A DNA stretch of 48,024 nucleotides from Bradyrhizobium neotropicale (GTDB lineage: Bacteria; Pseudomonadota; Alphaproteobacteria; Rhizobiales; Xanthobacteraceae): assembly GCF_001641695.1 (NCBI RefSeq), contig NZ_LSEF01000059.1, positions 38,815-86,838 on the forward strand, written 5' to 3'. The position numbers and the translations under genes are program-made. The notes beneath the pieces were generated by a model. That model was not told where the DNA came from, did not search any database, and saw only the letters and a program-made list of their open reading frames with translations. Shown here in pieces: positions 27,204-36,310 of this stretch (within the stretch, counting starts at the first letter, position 1; the number at the start of each line of letters is the position of its first letter).

Positions 27204-28058
27204 TCACTTCTTCACCGTCTTCGCCGGCGCCTTCGGCGGGATGACCGGCGTCTTCTTCACCGGCTTCAGCGCGTCGGAATCGGCCGCGGTGTTGAGATCG
27301 TCGATGAACTTGGTGACGCGCGCGGCGTTGCTGCCGAGGTCGCTGTCGAAATAACGCGAGGCGGAGCGGATATCGACGCGGGAATCGTCGCCATCAGGCG
27401 CGACCCGGATCGAGACATCCTCGCGGAACCCCATGATCGGCGTGCGCGCCACCGCCTCGATGCGGCCGATGCGGCGCGGCGGCTGCGGCGCGCGCTCGTC
27501 GATGACGAGCCATTTGCGCTTGTTGACGAGCTGAAGCGCCAGCGCATAGGCGCGCTCGGCGGTGATTTCCAGCTCGATCGGCTCGATGTCGGGATAGAAG
27601 TGGCGCTGCTGCTCGGCCGAGTAGAGGCCGGCATACACCGCTGGGTTGGTGCCGTCGCCGGTGCGCAGGCGCGCCAGCGCGTCGAAGCGCGGCGGGTCGA
27701 TCGGATCGGTGGTGATGTCGTGGATCGCCGGCAGCCTGCGGTATTGAAGGGCGAGGTAGGCAGGATAAGCGAGGATCAGCGCGTTGATCAGGAAGGCGAG
27801 CAGGATGCGCCCCATCCCGCGCGAACCGTTCTGCCAGATCGCCGCAAAGCCGGCGAGCCCGAACAGGAACGAGAGCCCGGCGATCGCGAGCCCGCCGAAG
27901 AAGGTGGCGAGCGCCGGCTTCGGCTCCAAGAAGCCGAAGCGGACGATGATGATCGACACCACCACCGCCACCACAGCGAACACAGCCAGATTGCGCGCCC
28001 AGCTCGCGAGGCTGGACACTGGCTCCGACTGATAGGGAGCGGAAAACCTGCGGGCCAT
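27204..28058 (-). CDS. DUF1499 membrane protein
   Basis: 284-residue protein with three N-terminal membrane segments (LAVFAVVAVVVSIIIVRFGF, FFGGLAIAGLSFLFGLAGFAAIW, ILLAFLINALILAYPAYLAL) and a C-terminal soluble domain matching DUF1499 (EITAERAYALALQLVNKRKW, IGRIEAVARTPIMGFREDVSIRV, DIRSASRYFDSDLGSNAARVTKFIDDL). The tail is Lys/Pro-rich. The start MARRFSAPYQSEPVS at 28058 is the form I know from Bradyrhizobium; the longer open frame reads like noncoding sequence and no clear ribosome site is seen. Function unknown. Confidence 0.82.
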   Translation of the reverse strand: MARRFSAPYQSEPVSSLASWARNLAVFAVVAVVVSIIIVRFGFLEPKPALATFFGGLAIAGLSFLFGLAGFAAIWQNGSRGMGRILLAFLINALILAYPAYLALQYRRLPAIHDITTDPIDPPRFDALARLRTGDGTNPAVYAGLYSAEQQRHFYPDIEPIELEITAERAYALALQLVNKRKWLVIDERAPQPPRRIGRIEAVARTPIMGFREDVSIRVAPDGDDSRVDIRSASRYFDSDLGSNAARVTKFIDDLNTAADSDALKPVKKTPVIPPKAPAKTVKK

Positions 28059-28533
28059 CGACGAAAACTGCCGGGTTGGAGCTTGGCCCGCCGCCAGGGG
28101 GGCCAGTTGGAAACTGGCTGCTTGAGACCACGGCGGCCCGGCAATTTCAAGGTTTGCGGGCCATATGGCACAGAGAACAGGCGGGAATCTGCAACTTAAT
28201 TGATTAACCATTCAATCGAAATGATCTTTAGTTGTAGATTGACTTGGTCGCAATTTCGCCTCAAGGCTCTACTGCAGGTTGTCGGAACCGCCGAAGCGAG
28301 GGACTGTCCCAGCGAGAGGGACATCAGCGAACGGCAGTCAAAAAAGAACAACGGCAGGAACAACGGCGGGCGTCAGCCGGAAACGTTGTAAGAGTGACCT
28401 CAGCTCCCGGTTGTGCAGCAAAAGGCTGACCGGATGTGCGCGGTTGCGCTCATGGGCTGCATGGATCGCAAACAGCGTAGCCGGTACCGACCAGCGCGGC
28501 TGGCGGCCAGCCCCATCAGGGCGAGTGTTCAGT
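28059..28533. other. Intergenic region between divergent genes
   Basis: 475 bases with no convincing gene. 28193-28250 is AT-rich (aacttaattgattaaccattcaatcg) with a short inverted repeat ATTGA/TCAAT and could hold promoters for both sides. The rest has no clear repeat or RNA signal; the open frames crossing it have no family features. Confidence 0.5.
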
Positions 28534-29679
28534 ATGAGTGGTGGACCGCACGAAGGCTATATCGATCCGCACGATCCGATGTACTACGCGCCGCGCAGCT
28601 TGCGCGAGCGGACGATGCAGACGGCGGCGCCGAGACGGTCCGCGGAGCATCCATCGTCGACTGCCGATGGTCCGCCCTTGCCATCGCCCGGCAACCCGCG
28701 ACGTCGTGACCATTCGGACGTGTTCTCCAAAGCCGTCGCCCAAGCCATGCACGAGGCGATGGAGCCCATCGAGGTGCCGGCCGCCCTCCGTAACTCGGGA
28801 AGGCGCGCGCTGCTCAGCGTCGTGGTCAGGTTCGCGATCGCGGTAGCAGTTGCGGGGGGCATCGCGCTGATTCTCGTCATGGTCATTCCGGCGTCGCAAA
28901 GGCCCGGAGTTCAATCGAACGACGCCACATCGATCTCGTCGCTTTGGCAATCGGTGAAAGCCGCGATCGGTCCGGCACCGCAACGCAAGCAGGTCGCGAG
29001 CCTTGCGGTGGAGGACAGCAGCGGGCCTGCCAACGCTCCCTTGCCGCTCGGGATGCGCCTGGGTGCTCCCCCTTCCGGCGCTATCGTTGCCATCAACGGA
29101 CTGCCAGGCGACGCGCGGTTGACGTCGGGCAAGCGCGTTGCCAACGAGTGGCGCGTGCCCGCGTCGGAAATTTCCGCCGTGTCGGTCATTCCGCCACATG
29201 GTTTCGCCGGTCAGATGGTCGCGATGGCAGAATTGCGTGACAGTAACGGCGCCGTGCTCGTGGTTGGCTCGAGCCGGCTTTCCTGGAAACCCGCAGTCAC
29301 AGTCGCTCCGCAACCGTCGGCCGCCGTCACGGCCGTACCGCCGGCGCGCTCCGTGGTGGCCTCCCCACCGCCGCAGACGGACGCCGTGCGCAACCTGGAT
29401 CCGAAGGAAATTTCTGGCCTCGTCAAACGTGGACAGGATTTGCTCACCAGCGGCGACGTCTCGGCGGCGAGGCTACTGCTGCTGCGCGCGGCCGAAGGAG
29501 GAGACGCGCGTGCCGCGCTGCTGGTGGCCAGGACGTACGATCCGACCGTGCTTAAGCAGTTGGGCGCCAGTGGACCGCTTGCGGACCTCGCGCAGGCCCG
29601 GAATTGGTACCAGAAAGCAAAAGAATGGGGCGACCCCGAAGCGCAGCGACAGCTTGATACGCTCATGCCCACCCGCTGA
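28534..29679 (+). CDS. Membrane-anchored protein with SEL1-like C-terminus
   Basis: 381-residue protein. A hydrophilic cytoplasmic N-terminus (about 1-95, including SKAVAQAMHEAMEPIEVP) precedes a single membrane segment (VVVRFAIAVAVAGGIALILVMVIP). A periplasmic beta-rich part (LPLGMRLGAPPSGAIVAINGLP, ISAVSVIPPHGFAGQM) and a Pro-rich linker lead to a C-terminal SEL1/TPR-like repeat region (GQDLLTSGDVSAARLLLLRAAEGGDARAAL, ARNWYQKAKEWGDPEAQRQLDTL). The ATG at 28534 has AGGGCGAG upstream; the longer open frame is not coding-like. 57 bases before a TAXI solute-binding protein, probably co-transcribed. Likely a scaffolding role; no enzyme motif. Confidence 0.75.
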   Translation: MSGGPHEGYIDPHDPMYYAPRSLRERTMQTAAPRRSAEHPSSTADGPPLPSPGNPRRRDHSDVFSKAVAQAMHEAMEPIEVPAALRNSGRRALLSVVVRFAIAVAVAGGIALILVMVIPASQRPGVQSNDATSISSLWQSVKAAIGPAPQRKQVASLAVEDSSGPANAPLPLGMRLGAPPSGAIVAINGLPGDARLTSGKRVANEWRVPASEISAVSVIPPHGFAGQMVAMAELRDSNGAVLVVGSSRLSWKPAVTVAPQPSAAVTAVPPARSVVASPPPQTDAVRNLDPKEISGLVKRGQDLLTSGDVSAARLLLLRAAEGGDARAALLVARTYDPTVLKQLGASGPLADLAQARNWYQKAKEWGDPEAQRQLDTLMPTR

Positions 29680-29736
29680 TCCCGGCACCGTGCGTCGCGC
29701 GCGCCTGTCAATCTCGACCATCCGGAGCTTCACGAC

Positions 29737-30933
29737 ATGATCATCCGACGTTTGACCGACCTGGCATTCGGCTGCGCGGCCGGCGTCGGGCTGCTGCTGA
29801 CGACGCCGGCCTTTTCCCAGGACCGGGGAGGAGAGGTCGATCCGGCCGCAGTGAGCGAGGGCCTGAAGGCGATTTTCAGCTATTCCAGCACCAGCAAGAG
29901 CACGCGTGAGCGGCTCAACGCCAACACCGTGACGCTGATGTCAGGCACGATCGGCGGAACCTATGTCCAGTTCGGCGCCGACCTTGCCTCCGCGCTGGAT
30001 GACGGCGACCGGATGCGCGTGCTGCCGATCATCGGGAGGGGCTCGGTCCAGAGCATCGCGGACATCCTGTTCCTCAAGGGGGTCGATCTCGGCATCGTGC
30101 GCGCCGATACGCTCGATTACCTGGAAAGGAAGGGTTACACCGGCAACATCCGCAACCAGTTTGTCTACATCACGAAGCTCTACAATGAGGAGATGCACGT
30201 CGTCGCGCGGTCGTCGATCCGCAACCTTGCCGATCTGAACGGCCGGCGTGTTGCCGTCGACTTGCCGAACGGAGGCACTTTCGTCACCGCGATCACGATC
30301 TTCGAGAGGCTCGGCATCAAGCCGGTCTACGCCTATATCGAGCAGCGCATCGCCTATGAAAAACTGAAGAACGGCGAGCTCGACGCGGTGATCGCGGTGC
30401 AGGGAAGTCCCTCTAAGGCCGTGAGCCAGGTGACTGGAGACGGCCTGCATTTCGTGCCGATCCCGTATAGCGGGCCCTTGCAGAGCGACTATCTTCCATC
30501 TGTCCTCAAGGCGGAGGACTATCCTTCACTGATCCCGCCGGGCGGCCGCGTTGACACGATCGCTGTGCCCGCCATCCTTGCGGCCTACAACTGGCCCGCA
30601 AAGACCGAGCGATACGGCAAGGTGGAGCATTTCGTTCAGGTCTTCTTCGACCGCCTGAAAGACCTGCAGCGGCCGCCCTTCCATCCGAAGTGGAAGGAGG
30701 TGGTGTTGAGCGCGCCACTGAAGGGATGGAATCGCTTTCCGCCGGCGCAGGAGTGGCTGGACCAGCATTCCGGTCCGGCCTCCGACACACGCGCGAGATT
30801 CGACCGGTTCCTGGCCGCGCAGACCCGAGAAACCGGTCAGCAGGGCACGCGAACGCCGGAACAGGACGAGGCGCTCTATCAACAATTCCTGAAATGGCAG
30901 AAGAGCTCCGGCCAGGCAGATGCAAAGCACTAG
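29737..30933 (+). CDS. TAXI-family TRAP-type solute-binding protein
   Basis: Periplasmic binding protein of 398 aa with a signal peptide (FGCAAGVGLLLTTPAFSQ). The TAXI core is clear: VTLMSGTIGGTYVQFGADLASAL, IIGRGSVQSIADILFLKGVDLGIVRAD, LNGRRVAVDLPNGGTFVTA. A C-terminal extension of about 60 residues (RFDRFLAAQTRETGQQGTRTPEQDEALYQQFLKWQ) follows the fold. Family members bind glutamate-like or other small solutes for TRAP transporters, but no DctQ/DctM membrane subunit lies nearby. Together with the SEL1-like gene it looks like a two-gene sensing or assembly unit rather than a transporter; this is inference. Confidence 0.82.
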   Translation: MIIRRLTDLAFGCAAGVGLLLTTPAFSQDRGGEVDPAAVSEGLKAIFSYSSTSKSTRERLNANTVTLMSGTIGGTYVQFGADLASALDDGDRMRVLPIIGRGSVQSIADILFLKGVDLGIVRADTLDYLERKGYTGNIRNQFVYITKLYNEEMHVVARSSIRNLADLNGRRVAVDLPNGGTFVTAITIFERLGIKPVYAYIEQRIAYEKLKNGELDAVIAVQGSPSKAVSQVTGDGLHFVPIPYSGPLQSDYLPSVLKAEDYPSLIPPGGRVDTIAVPAILAAYNWPAKTERYGKVEHFVQVFFDRLKDLQRPPFHPKWKEVVLSAPLKGWNRFPPAQEWLDQHSGPASDTRARFDRFLAAQTRETGQQGTRTPEQDEALYQQFLKWQKSSGQADAKH

Positions 30934-31045
30934 ATCCGCCGAAGGTGGACCAGATCATGATCATTCTGCCTGCCTGACCTCGATACGTCCGGAGGGCCCA
31001 GAGGGCGTCACGAGATTGGATCGAGTTGCGTTCGTGATGAAACCG

Positions 31046-31069
31046 ATCTCCCCCGCAAGCGGGGGAGAT
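31046..31069. terminator. Perfect hairpin between convergent genes
   Basis: ATCTCCCCCGC (31046-31056) pairs with GCGGGGGAGAT (31059-31069), loop AA. The core (cccccgcaagcggggg) also matches the Bradyrhizobium repeat at 15571. It may terminate both the TAXI and the acyl-CoA ligase transcripts. Confidence 0.55.
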
Positions 31070-31127
31070 GAAGCGAGTTCGCAACCGCAGGACCGAACCG
31101 GTTTTTGGGCAAGCTATTCCGGTCCGC

Positions 31128-32756
31128 TCACGCCGCCGCGTTGGGGAAGCGGTAGTCCTTGAACTGGTCGCGCAGCGCCGTCTTCAGGATCTTGCCTGTT
31201 GCCGTATGCGGGATGCCGTCGACGAAGGCGACGTCGTCGGGCATCCACCATTTGGCGATCTTGCCGTCCATGAACTTCAGGATGTCCTCGCGCGTGGCCT
31301 GCTGCCCCTGCTTGAGCTGGACGATCAGCAGCGGACGCTCGTCCCATTTGGGGTGGAAGACGCCGATCACGGCGGCCTCCGCCACGGCCGGGTGACCCAC
31401 CGCGAGGTTCTCCAGGTCGATCGAGGAGATCCACTCGCCGCCGGACTTGATCACGTCCTTGGAGCGGTCGGTGATCCGCATGTAGCCGTCCTCGTCGATG
31501 GTCGAGACGTCACCGGTGTCGAAGAAGCCCTCCTCGTCGAGGATGTTGGCGTCGACCCGGTAATAGGCCTTGGCTACCGCAGGGCCCGAAACCTTCAGGC
31601 GGCCGAACGTCTTGCCGTCCCAAGGCAGTTCCTTGCCGGAATCGTCGGTGATCTTCATCTGCACGGCGAACGGCGCATAGCCCTGCATTTGAAGCACGTC
31701 GAGCCGCGTATCGCCGGTCGCGTCGCTGAACGGCGGCTTCAGCGCCGAGACGCTACCGATCGGGCTCATCTCGGTCATGCCCCAAGCATGACGCACGTTC
31801 GAGCCCATGTCGAGGAAGGCCTTGATCATCGAGCGCGGCATCGCCGAGCCACCGCAGATCACCATCTTCAAATCCGGCAGCTTCAGATTGTTGGCGGCCA
31901 TGTGCTGGATTAGCATCAGCCACACTGTCGGCACGCCGGCGGTGTGCGTCACCTTCTCGGTCGAGAGCAGCTCGTAGACCGAAGCGCCGTCGAGCTTGGC
32001 GCCTGGCATCACCAGCTTGGTGCCCTGTGAGGGCGCGGAGAAGGCGATGCCCCAGCTGTTAGCATGGAACAGCGGCACCACCGGCAACATTGTCTCGGAG
32101 GCGCTGGTGCCGAGCGCGTCGACATTGTTGGCCATCAGCGCGTGCAGCACGTTGGAGCGATGCGAATACAACACACCCTTGGGATCGCCCGTCGTGCCGG
32201 ACGTGTAGCACATCGCGGCCGCTGTGTTCTCGTCAAAATCCTTCCATTTGAACTTGCCGTCGGCCTCCGCGATCCAGTCCTCGTAGGCGACCACATTCTT
32301 CAGCGTGGTCTCGGGCATATGCCCCTTGTCGGTGAGAATGACGTAGCGCTCCACGCTCGGGAGCTTGTCGGCGATCTTCTCCAGGACCGGAACGAAGGTG
32401 AGGTCGGTCATCACGATGCGGTCCTGCGCATGGTTGATGATCCAGGCGATCTGCTCGGGGAAAAGGCGGGGATTGACGGTATGGCAGATGGCGCCGATGC
32501 CCATGATGCCGTACCAGACTTCGAGGTGGCGCCAGGTGTTCCAGGCGATGGTGGCGATACGGTCACCGAGCTTGATGCCGTCGCGCTCCAGCATCTGCGA
32601 GACCTTGAGCGCGCGCTTGTGGATTTCGGCATAGTTGGTGCGATGGATCGGTCCCTCGATCGATCGCGTGACGACCTCCTGCTTGCCATGAATCCTGGCG
32701 GCGTGTTCGATGATCCGGTGGCAGAGCAGGGGCCAATCTTGCATCAAACCAAGCAT
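31128..32756 (-). CDS. Acyl-CoA synthetase (medium/long-chain or methylthiopropionyl-CoA ligase type)
   Basis: AMP-forming ligase, 542 aa, activating a carboxylic acid with ATP and CoA. Motifs: the P-loop-like AMCYTSGTTGDPKGVLYSH, the adenine region HAWGMTEMSPIGS, FFDTGDVSTIDEDGYMRITDRSKDVIKSGGEWIS and the C-terminal Lys in TATGKILKTAL. The N-terminus MLGLMQDWPLLCHRIIEHAA is typical of the DmdB/FadD-like subgroup annotated as 3-(methylthio)propionyl-CoA or long-chain fatty acid ligase; the substrate is not decided by sequence. ATG 32756 with CGGAGGAACG upstream. Divergent from the extensin-like gene. Confidence 0.88.
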   Translation of the reverse strand: MLGLMQDWPLLCHRIIEHAARIHGKQEVVTRSIEGPIHRTNYAEIHKRALKVSQMLERDGIKLGDRIATIAWNTWRHLEVWYGIMGIGAICHTVNPRLFPEQIAWIINHAQDRIVMTDLTFVPVLEKIADKLPSVERYVILTDKGHMPETTLKNVVAYEDWIAEADGKFKWKDFDENTAAAMCYTSGTTGDPKGVLYSHRSNVLHALMANNVDALGTSASETMLPVVPLFHANSWGIAFSAPSQGTKLVMPGAKLDGASVYELLSTEKVTHTAGVPTVWLMLIQHMAANNLKLPDLKMVICGGSAMPRSMIKAFLDMGSNVRHAWGMTEMSPIGSVSALKPPFSDATGDTRLDVLQMQGYAPFAVQMKITDDSGKELPWDGKTFGRLKVSGPAVAKAYYRVDANILDEEGFFDTGDVSTIDEDGYMRITDRSKDVIKSGGEWISSIDLENLAVGHPAVAEAAVIGVFHPKWDERPLLIVQLKQGQQATREDILKFMDGKIAKWWMPDDVAFVDGIPHTATGKILKTALRDQFKDYRFPNAAA

Positions 32757-32820
32757 TCCGACGTTCCTCCGAGAATTCGCTGGGCGGGTTATTGCTCTCA
32801 GCGCGGGCCAAAGAATTGTC

Positions 32821-33978
32821 ATGAATTTTAGCCTGCAGGAGTTTCGCCGCAAATGGTCTTGTCGCGGCTATATGTCCGCCCGTGCGGCAATGGTTACCGC
32901 CGCGCTCGGGATGTCGCTCGTTCTGGTGGAGACGGCGGAGGCGCGAAAATTTGCTGCCCCGCTGGATATCTTTGGCATTGGTACACCACGGCCGCGCGGA
33001 GCGGTGCATTCGGCCAAAAAAATCTCCCCGCAAATCCCCTTGCCGAGACCGCGTCCGGATGAGGCGCAAAAGGGGTCTGACAAGACCGAACCGGAGATTC
33101 CGGCGGCCGAGGGCAAGCCTTCCCCTGACAAGGCTCCCGCCGAAAAGCCGAGCGAGCCCTCAACGGCGGAGCGCCAGCCGGCGGAGCCCAAGGTCTCGGC
33201 CTGCCGGCTCGCGCTGACCGAGGAGATCGCGATCGCGCCGTCCATTCCCGATGTCCGCGGCCCCGGCGGCTGCGGCGGCGATGACCTGGTACGACTGGAG
33301 GCGATCGTGCTGCCGGACAAGCGCAAGGTGGCGGTGAAGCCGGCCGCGATCCTCCGCTGCACGATGGCGTCCGCGATCGCCGACTGGGTGCGCTCGGACA
33401 TGGTACCGCTCGCCGCGAGCCTCGGATCCACGATCAGCGATCTCGATAATTTCGACTCCTTCGAGTGCCGTGGCCGCAATCGCATCGTCGGCGCGATGCT
33501 GTCCGAGCACGGCAAGGCGAATGCGCTCGACGTGCGTTCGCTCAAGCTCGCCAACGGCCAGTCGATCGGCCTGACCGACCGCGCCGTGTCGCGCGAGGTG
33601 CGCGAGCGCGTGCTGCATTCAGTCTGCTCGCGCTTCACCACCGTGCTCGGCCCGGGCTCGGACTGGTACCACGAGGACCATATCCACCTTGATCTCGCGC
33701 AGCGGCGCAACGACTACCGGATCTGCCAGTGGAACGTCTGGGATCCCCTGCCGCACGTCGCGCCGTTGCTCCCGGTGGAGCGCCCCGAGGAGGCACCGCC
33801 GCGCGAAGTCGCAGCGAAATCCGACAAGGCCAAGGACGGGGCAAAGGACGGGGTCAAGGACGGAGCTGAGAAGGACGGGGCCGAGGAGGGAGATGCGGCC
33901 GTAGCGGCGGACAAGCCGTCGCCTGACGCCAAACCCAGCCCGCCGCCGCGCAAGGGCGCAACAAAAAAGCGCCGGTGA
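32821..33978 (+). CDS. Extensin-family protein with C-terminal LAS-type peptidase-like domain
   Basis: 385-residue exported protein. The signal peptide is AAMVTAALGMSLVLVETAEA; the start could be ATG 32821 or ATG 32872, and neither has a strong ribosome site. A Pro/Lys-rich linker (about 60-120) precedes the extensin-like C domain (CRLALTEEIAIAPSIPDVRGPGGCGG, SFECRGRNRIVGAMLSEHGKANALDV, WYHEDHIHLDL). The HGKANALDV and YHEDHIHLDL motifs carry His/Asp residues placed like the zinc ligands of MepA/LAS peptidoglycan peptidases. The tail contains short KDGxK/KDGAE repeats. The stop codon lies in the loop of the terminator at 33965. Probably acts on the cell wall. Confidence 0.8.
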   Translation: MNFSLQEFRRKWSCRGYMSARAAMVTAALGMSLVLVETAEARKFAAPLDIFGIGTPRPRGAVHSAKKISPQIPLPRPRPDEAQKGSDKTEPEIPAAEGKPSPDKAPAEKPSEPSTAERQPAEPKVSACRLALTEEIAIAPSIPDVRGPGGCGGDDLVRLEAIVLPDKRKVAVKPAAILRCTMASAIADWVRSDMVPLAASLGSTISDLDNFDSFECRGRNRIVGAMLSEHGKANALDVRSLKLANGQSIGLTDRAVSREVRERVLHSVCSRFTTVLGPGSDWYHEDHIHLDLAQRRNDYRICQWNVWDPLPHVAPLLPVERPEEAPPREVAAKSDKAKDGAKDGVKDGAEKDGAEEGDAAVAADKPSPDAKPSPPPRKGATKKRR

Positions 33979-33991
33979 AACCGGCGCTTTT
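33965..33991. terminator. Bidirectional Rho-independent terminator overlapping the stop codon
   Basis: AAAAGCGCCGG (33965-33975) pairs perfectly with CCGGCGCTTTT (33981-33991); the loop TGAAA contains the stop codon of the extensin-family gene (33976-33978). A and T runs on both sides allow it to serve the convergent L,D-transpeptidase gene too. Confidence 0.85.
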
Positions 33992-34014
33992 GGATCTCAG
34001 AGATCAGGAGGCGA

Positions 34015-34701
34015 TCAGTAGCTGCCGGCCTGACCGGTCTGGCTGCTGCCGAGCGCCAGCCGCGAGTTGTACGGGGAGTCGCCGTGCTTCGGTTCGAGCA
34101 CGACCACGATGGTGCCGACCTTCACGCGGTTGTAGAGGTCGATCGCGTCCTCGTTGGTCAGGCGGATGCAGCCCGAGGAGATCGAGGCGCCGATATATTC
34201 CGGCTGGTTGGTGCCGTGGATGCGGAACAGCGTGTCCTTGCCGCCCGAGTAGAGATACATCGCGCGCGAGCCCATCGGATTGTCCGGGCCGGGGGCAACA
34301 TAGGTCGGCACGCCCAGGCGCGAAATCTCGCCGGGGGTCGGGTGCCAAGCCGGCCACTCGGTCATGCTGCCGACCTTGGCGATGCCGGACCAGGCCATGG
34401 CTTCTTCGCCGACGGTGATGCCGTAACGGATCGCCTTGCCGCCATCCATCACGTAGTAGAGGTAGTGATTGTCGGAATCGACCACGATCGAGCCCGGCGA
34501 TTCCTTGCGGTGGTAATCGACGATGGCGCGCCGGAACGGCTCCGCAACGGGGGTGTTCTCGTACCGGACCTTGGCAAGGAGTTCCTTGTCCTTCGGCTTA
34601 AAGGCCTTGGTGTCGGTCGCCTCGAAATGTGTCGCCTGCATACAACCAGACAACATCAGACCGGCGGCCAAAATACCGAACTTAACTTTCAGCGACGACA
34701 T
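34015..34701 (-). CDS. L,D-transpeptidase lipoprotein (YkuD domain)
   Basis: 228-residue lipoprotein that forms 3-3 cross-links in peptidoglycan or attaches proteins to it. A short signal ends in a lipobox (LMLSGC), so it is membrane-anchored in the periplasm. The YkuD domain starts SPGSIVVDSDNHYLYYVMDGGKAIRYGITVG; the catalytic motif is HGTNQPEYIGASISSGCIRLTNEDAIDLY with Cys in SSGCIRL. The C-terminus is Ser/Gln-rich. ATG 34701 with GGAAG upstream. Convergent with the extensin-family gene and sharing its terminator. Confidence 0.92.
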   Translation of the reverse strand: MSSLKVKFGILAAGLMLSGCMQATHFEATDTKAFKPKDKELLAKVRYENTPVAEPFRRAIVDYHRKESPGSIVVDSDNHYLYYVMDGGKAIRYGITVGEEAMAWSGIAKVGSMTEWPAWHPTPGEISRLGVPTYVAPGPDNPMGSRAMYLYSGGKDTLFRIHGTNQPEYIGASISSGCIRLTNEDAIDLYNRVKVGTIVVVLEPKHGDSPYNSRLALGSSQTGQAGSY

Positions 34702-35041
34702 GGTTTGGTTCTTCCAATCAAGCAATACCGCGCAGGACCTGAGCTTACCGCCACAGTTCCCTCGACTCCGTTAATCCCATTATCGTTGAAATCTGCCACA
34801 ATTCCAGCATTTAGGGCGTTTTCCCGCGCTGCAAGGCCGAAGCTGTGGCTTTTTTGCCGCAAGTTTTGCGGGCTTGGGCGGATTTTTGGGCAAGGCGTGC
34901 CCAACTCTCGATCACGTGTCACGGTTGGGCCACAGGGCGGCCACAAATGCAAAGGCCTCGTTAATGTGCTTGTCATCATGAACTTGTCAGAATCGCGCTA
35001 AGGGGGTCTTGGTCGCTCTGAGGCCTCATCTGGAGTTGTTG
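34702..35041. other. Intergenic region between divergent L,D-transpeptidase and corA
   Basis: 340 bases without a convincing gene. It is rich in short A/T runs (taatcccattatcgttg, cttttttgccgcaagttttgcgggc) and must hold both promoters. GCCCAAC (34899-34905) and GTTGGGC (34924-34930) form a hairpin 112 bases before corA, with CACGTG inside its loop. No known Mg2+ riboswitch pattern was recognised. Confidence 0.45.
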
Positions 35042-36019
35042 ATGTTTTCCGTGTTTGTTCCGTCCGAGTCCTCCCTGAAGAAGGCCGTCGTCGAAGATCT
35101 CTCGGCGCTGCCCGAGACCGCGGTGTGGATCGACCTGTTCAACCCGACCTCCGTCGAGGACAAGGCGGTGGAACGACTGGCGGGGATCGCGATCCCGACC
35201 CGGGAAGACATGCAGGAGATCGAGATCTCCAGCCGCCTCTATATCGAGAACGGCGCGCGCTACATGACCGCGACGCTGATGTGCCAGTCCGACACCGACA
35301 TGCCCCGGACCACGGCGGTGACCTTCATCCTCGGCGACCATCGCCTGGTGACGGTGCGCTACGACCAGCCCAAGCCGTTCTCACTGGTGGAGGCCAAGCT
35401 CGCCCGGACCTGCACCCCGGCCATCACCGGCGAGATGGTGCTGATGGAACTCTTGGACGCCGTGATCGACCGCTGCGCCGACATTCTGGAACGCTGCGGC
35501 GCCGAGATCGACCAGGTCTCGCACGACATCTTCGAGCCCGAGAGCGAGCGCCACGGCCACGCCAAGCAGTATTCGCAGATCCTGATCGCGATCGGCCGCA
35601 AGGGCGACCTGACCTCCAAGGTCCGCGAGAGCCTGGTCTCGATCGGCCGCCTCGTCACCTTCCTCTCCGCGGTGGTCGAAGGCGTCAAATGGTCCAAGGA
35701 CATGCGCGAGCAACTCAAGACCATGCAGCGCGACGTGGCGTCCCTGACCGACCACGCGTCCTATCTGTCCAACAAGATCACCTTCGTGCTCGACGCCATG
35801 CTCGGCGTCGTCAATCTCGAGCAGAACAACATCATCAAGCTGTTTTCGGTCATGGCCGTTGTCCTGATGCCGCCGACGCTGATCGCCTCGATCTACGGCA
35901 TGAACTTCAAAGTGATGCCGGAGCTCGAATGGGTGCACGGCTATCCCATGGCGCTGGTGATGATGCTGATCGCGGCGATCGTTCCGTACTGGATCTTCAA
36001 GTTCAAGAAGTGGCTCTAG
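35042..36019 (+). CDS. corA: CorA-family magnesium transporter
   Basis: Pentameric Mg2+/Co2+/Ni2+ channel of the inner membrane, 325 aa. A large cytoplasmic alpha/beta domain and long helices end in two C-terminal membrane segments. The first closes with the selectivity motif Gly-Met-Asn (SIYGMNFKVMPELEWVHGYPM), followed by MALVMMLIAAIVPYWIF and the basic tail KFKKWL. The ATG at 35042 has GGAG 8 bases upstream; a TTG further upstream is less likely. Single gene. Confidence 0.93.
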   Translation: MFSVFVPSESSLKKAVVEDLSALPETAVWIDLFNPTSVEDKAVERLAGIAIPTREDMQEIEISSRLYIENGARYMTATLMCQSDTDMPRTTAVTFILGDHRLVTVRYDQPKPFSLVEAKLARTCTPAITGEMVLMELLDAVIDRCADILERCGAEIDQVSHDIFEPESERHGHAKQYSQILIAIGRKGDLTSKVRESLVSIGRLVTFLSAVVEGVKWSKDMREQLKTMQRDVASLTDHASYLSNKITFVLDAMLGVVNLEQNNIIKLFSVMAVVLMPPTLIASIYGMNFKVMPELEWVHGYPMALVMMLIAAIVPYWIFKFKKWL

Positions 36020-36051
36020 CGCACAATACGGACCCGAAGGGCCGTGCGCTG

Positions 36052-36119
36052 GCACAAAGTGCACAGCGGTTTTCCCTCGCGACAACACGGAACGCGTTTG
36101 CGCGGTGATCATGCTCAAA
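36052..36119. repeat. Probable dispersed Bradyrhizobium intergenic repeat
   Basis: The stretch from gcacaaagtgcacagcgg to gcgcggtgatcatgctcaa is one I associate with many Bradyrhizobium intergenic regions. It includes nested short palindromes (gcacaaagtgc, tgatca). This rests on memory, and there is only one copy in the window. The remainder of 36020-36310 has no recognised signal. Confidence 0.4.
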
Positions 36120-36310
36120 AGGAGATACCTACCGAGACCTTACGCCGTTCGCAGAGAGGCGGCGCCTAGTGTCGCAGAATAGATCGAGATTCTGGCCGCG
36201 AAGTGATGTGTGCGCTCTGCCCCAATTCCTCCGGTAAAATTTGAGCGGTGGGCTGAACGTTTGGGCGAAACTTGTCTGCGATAAGACAGGGGTAGCCGCG
36301 AGGAACAGCC

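Noticed and set aside
28279..28533. N-terminal extension of the SEL1-like gene by 85 codons
   Set aside because: The segment has no protein-like features, lies in what looks like intergenic DNA, and the ATG at 28534 has a ribosome site.
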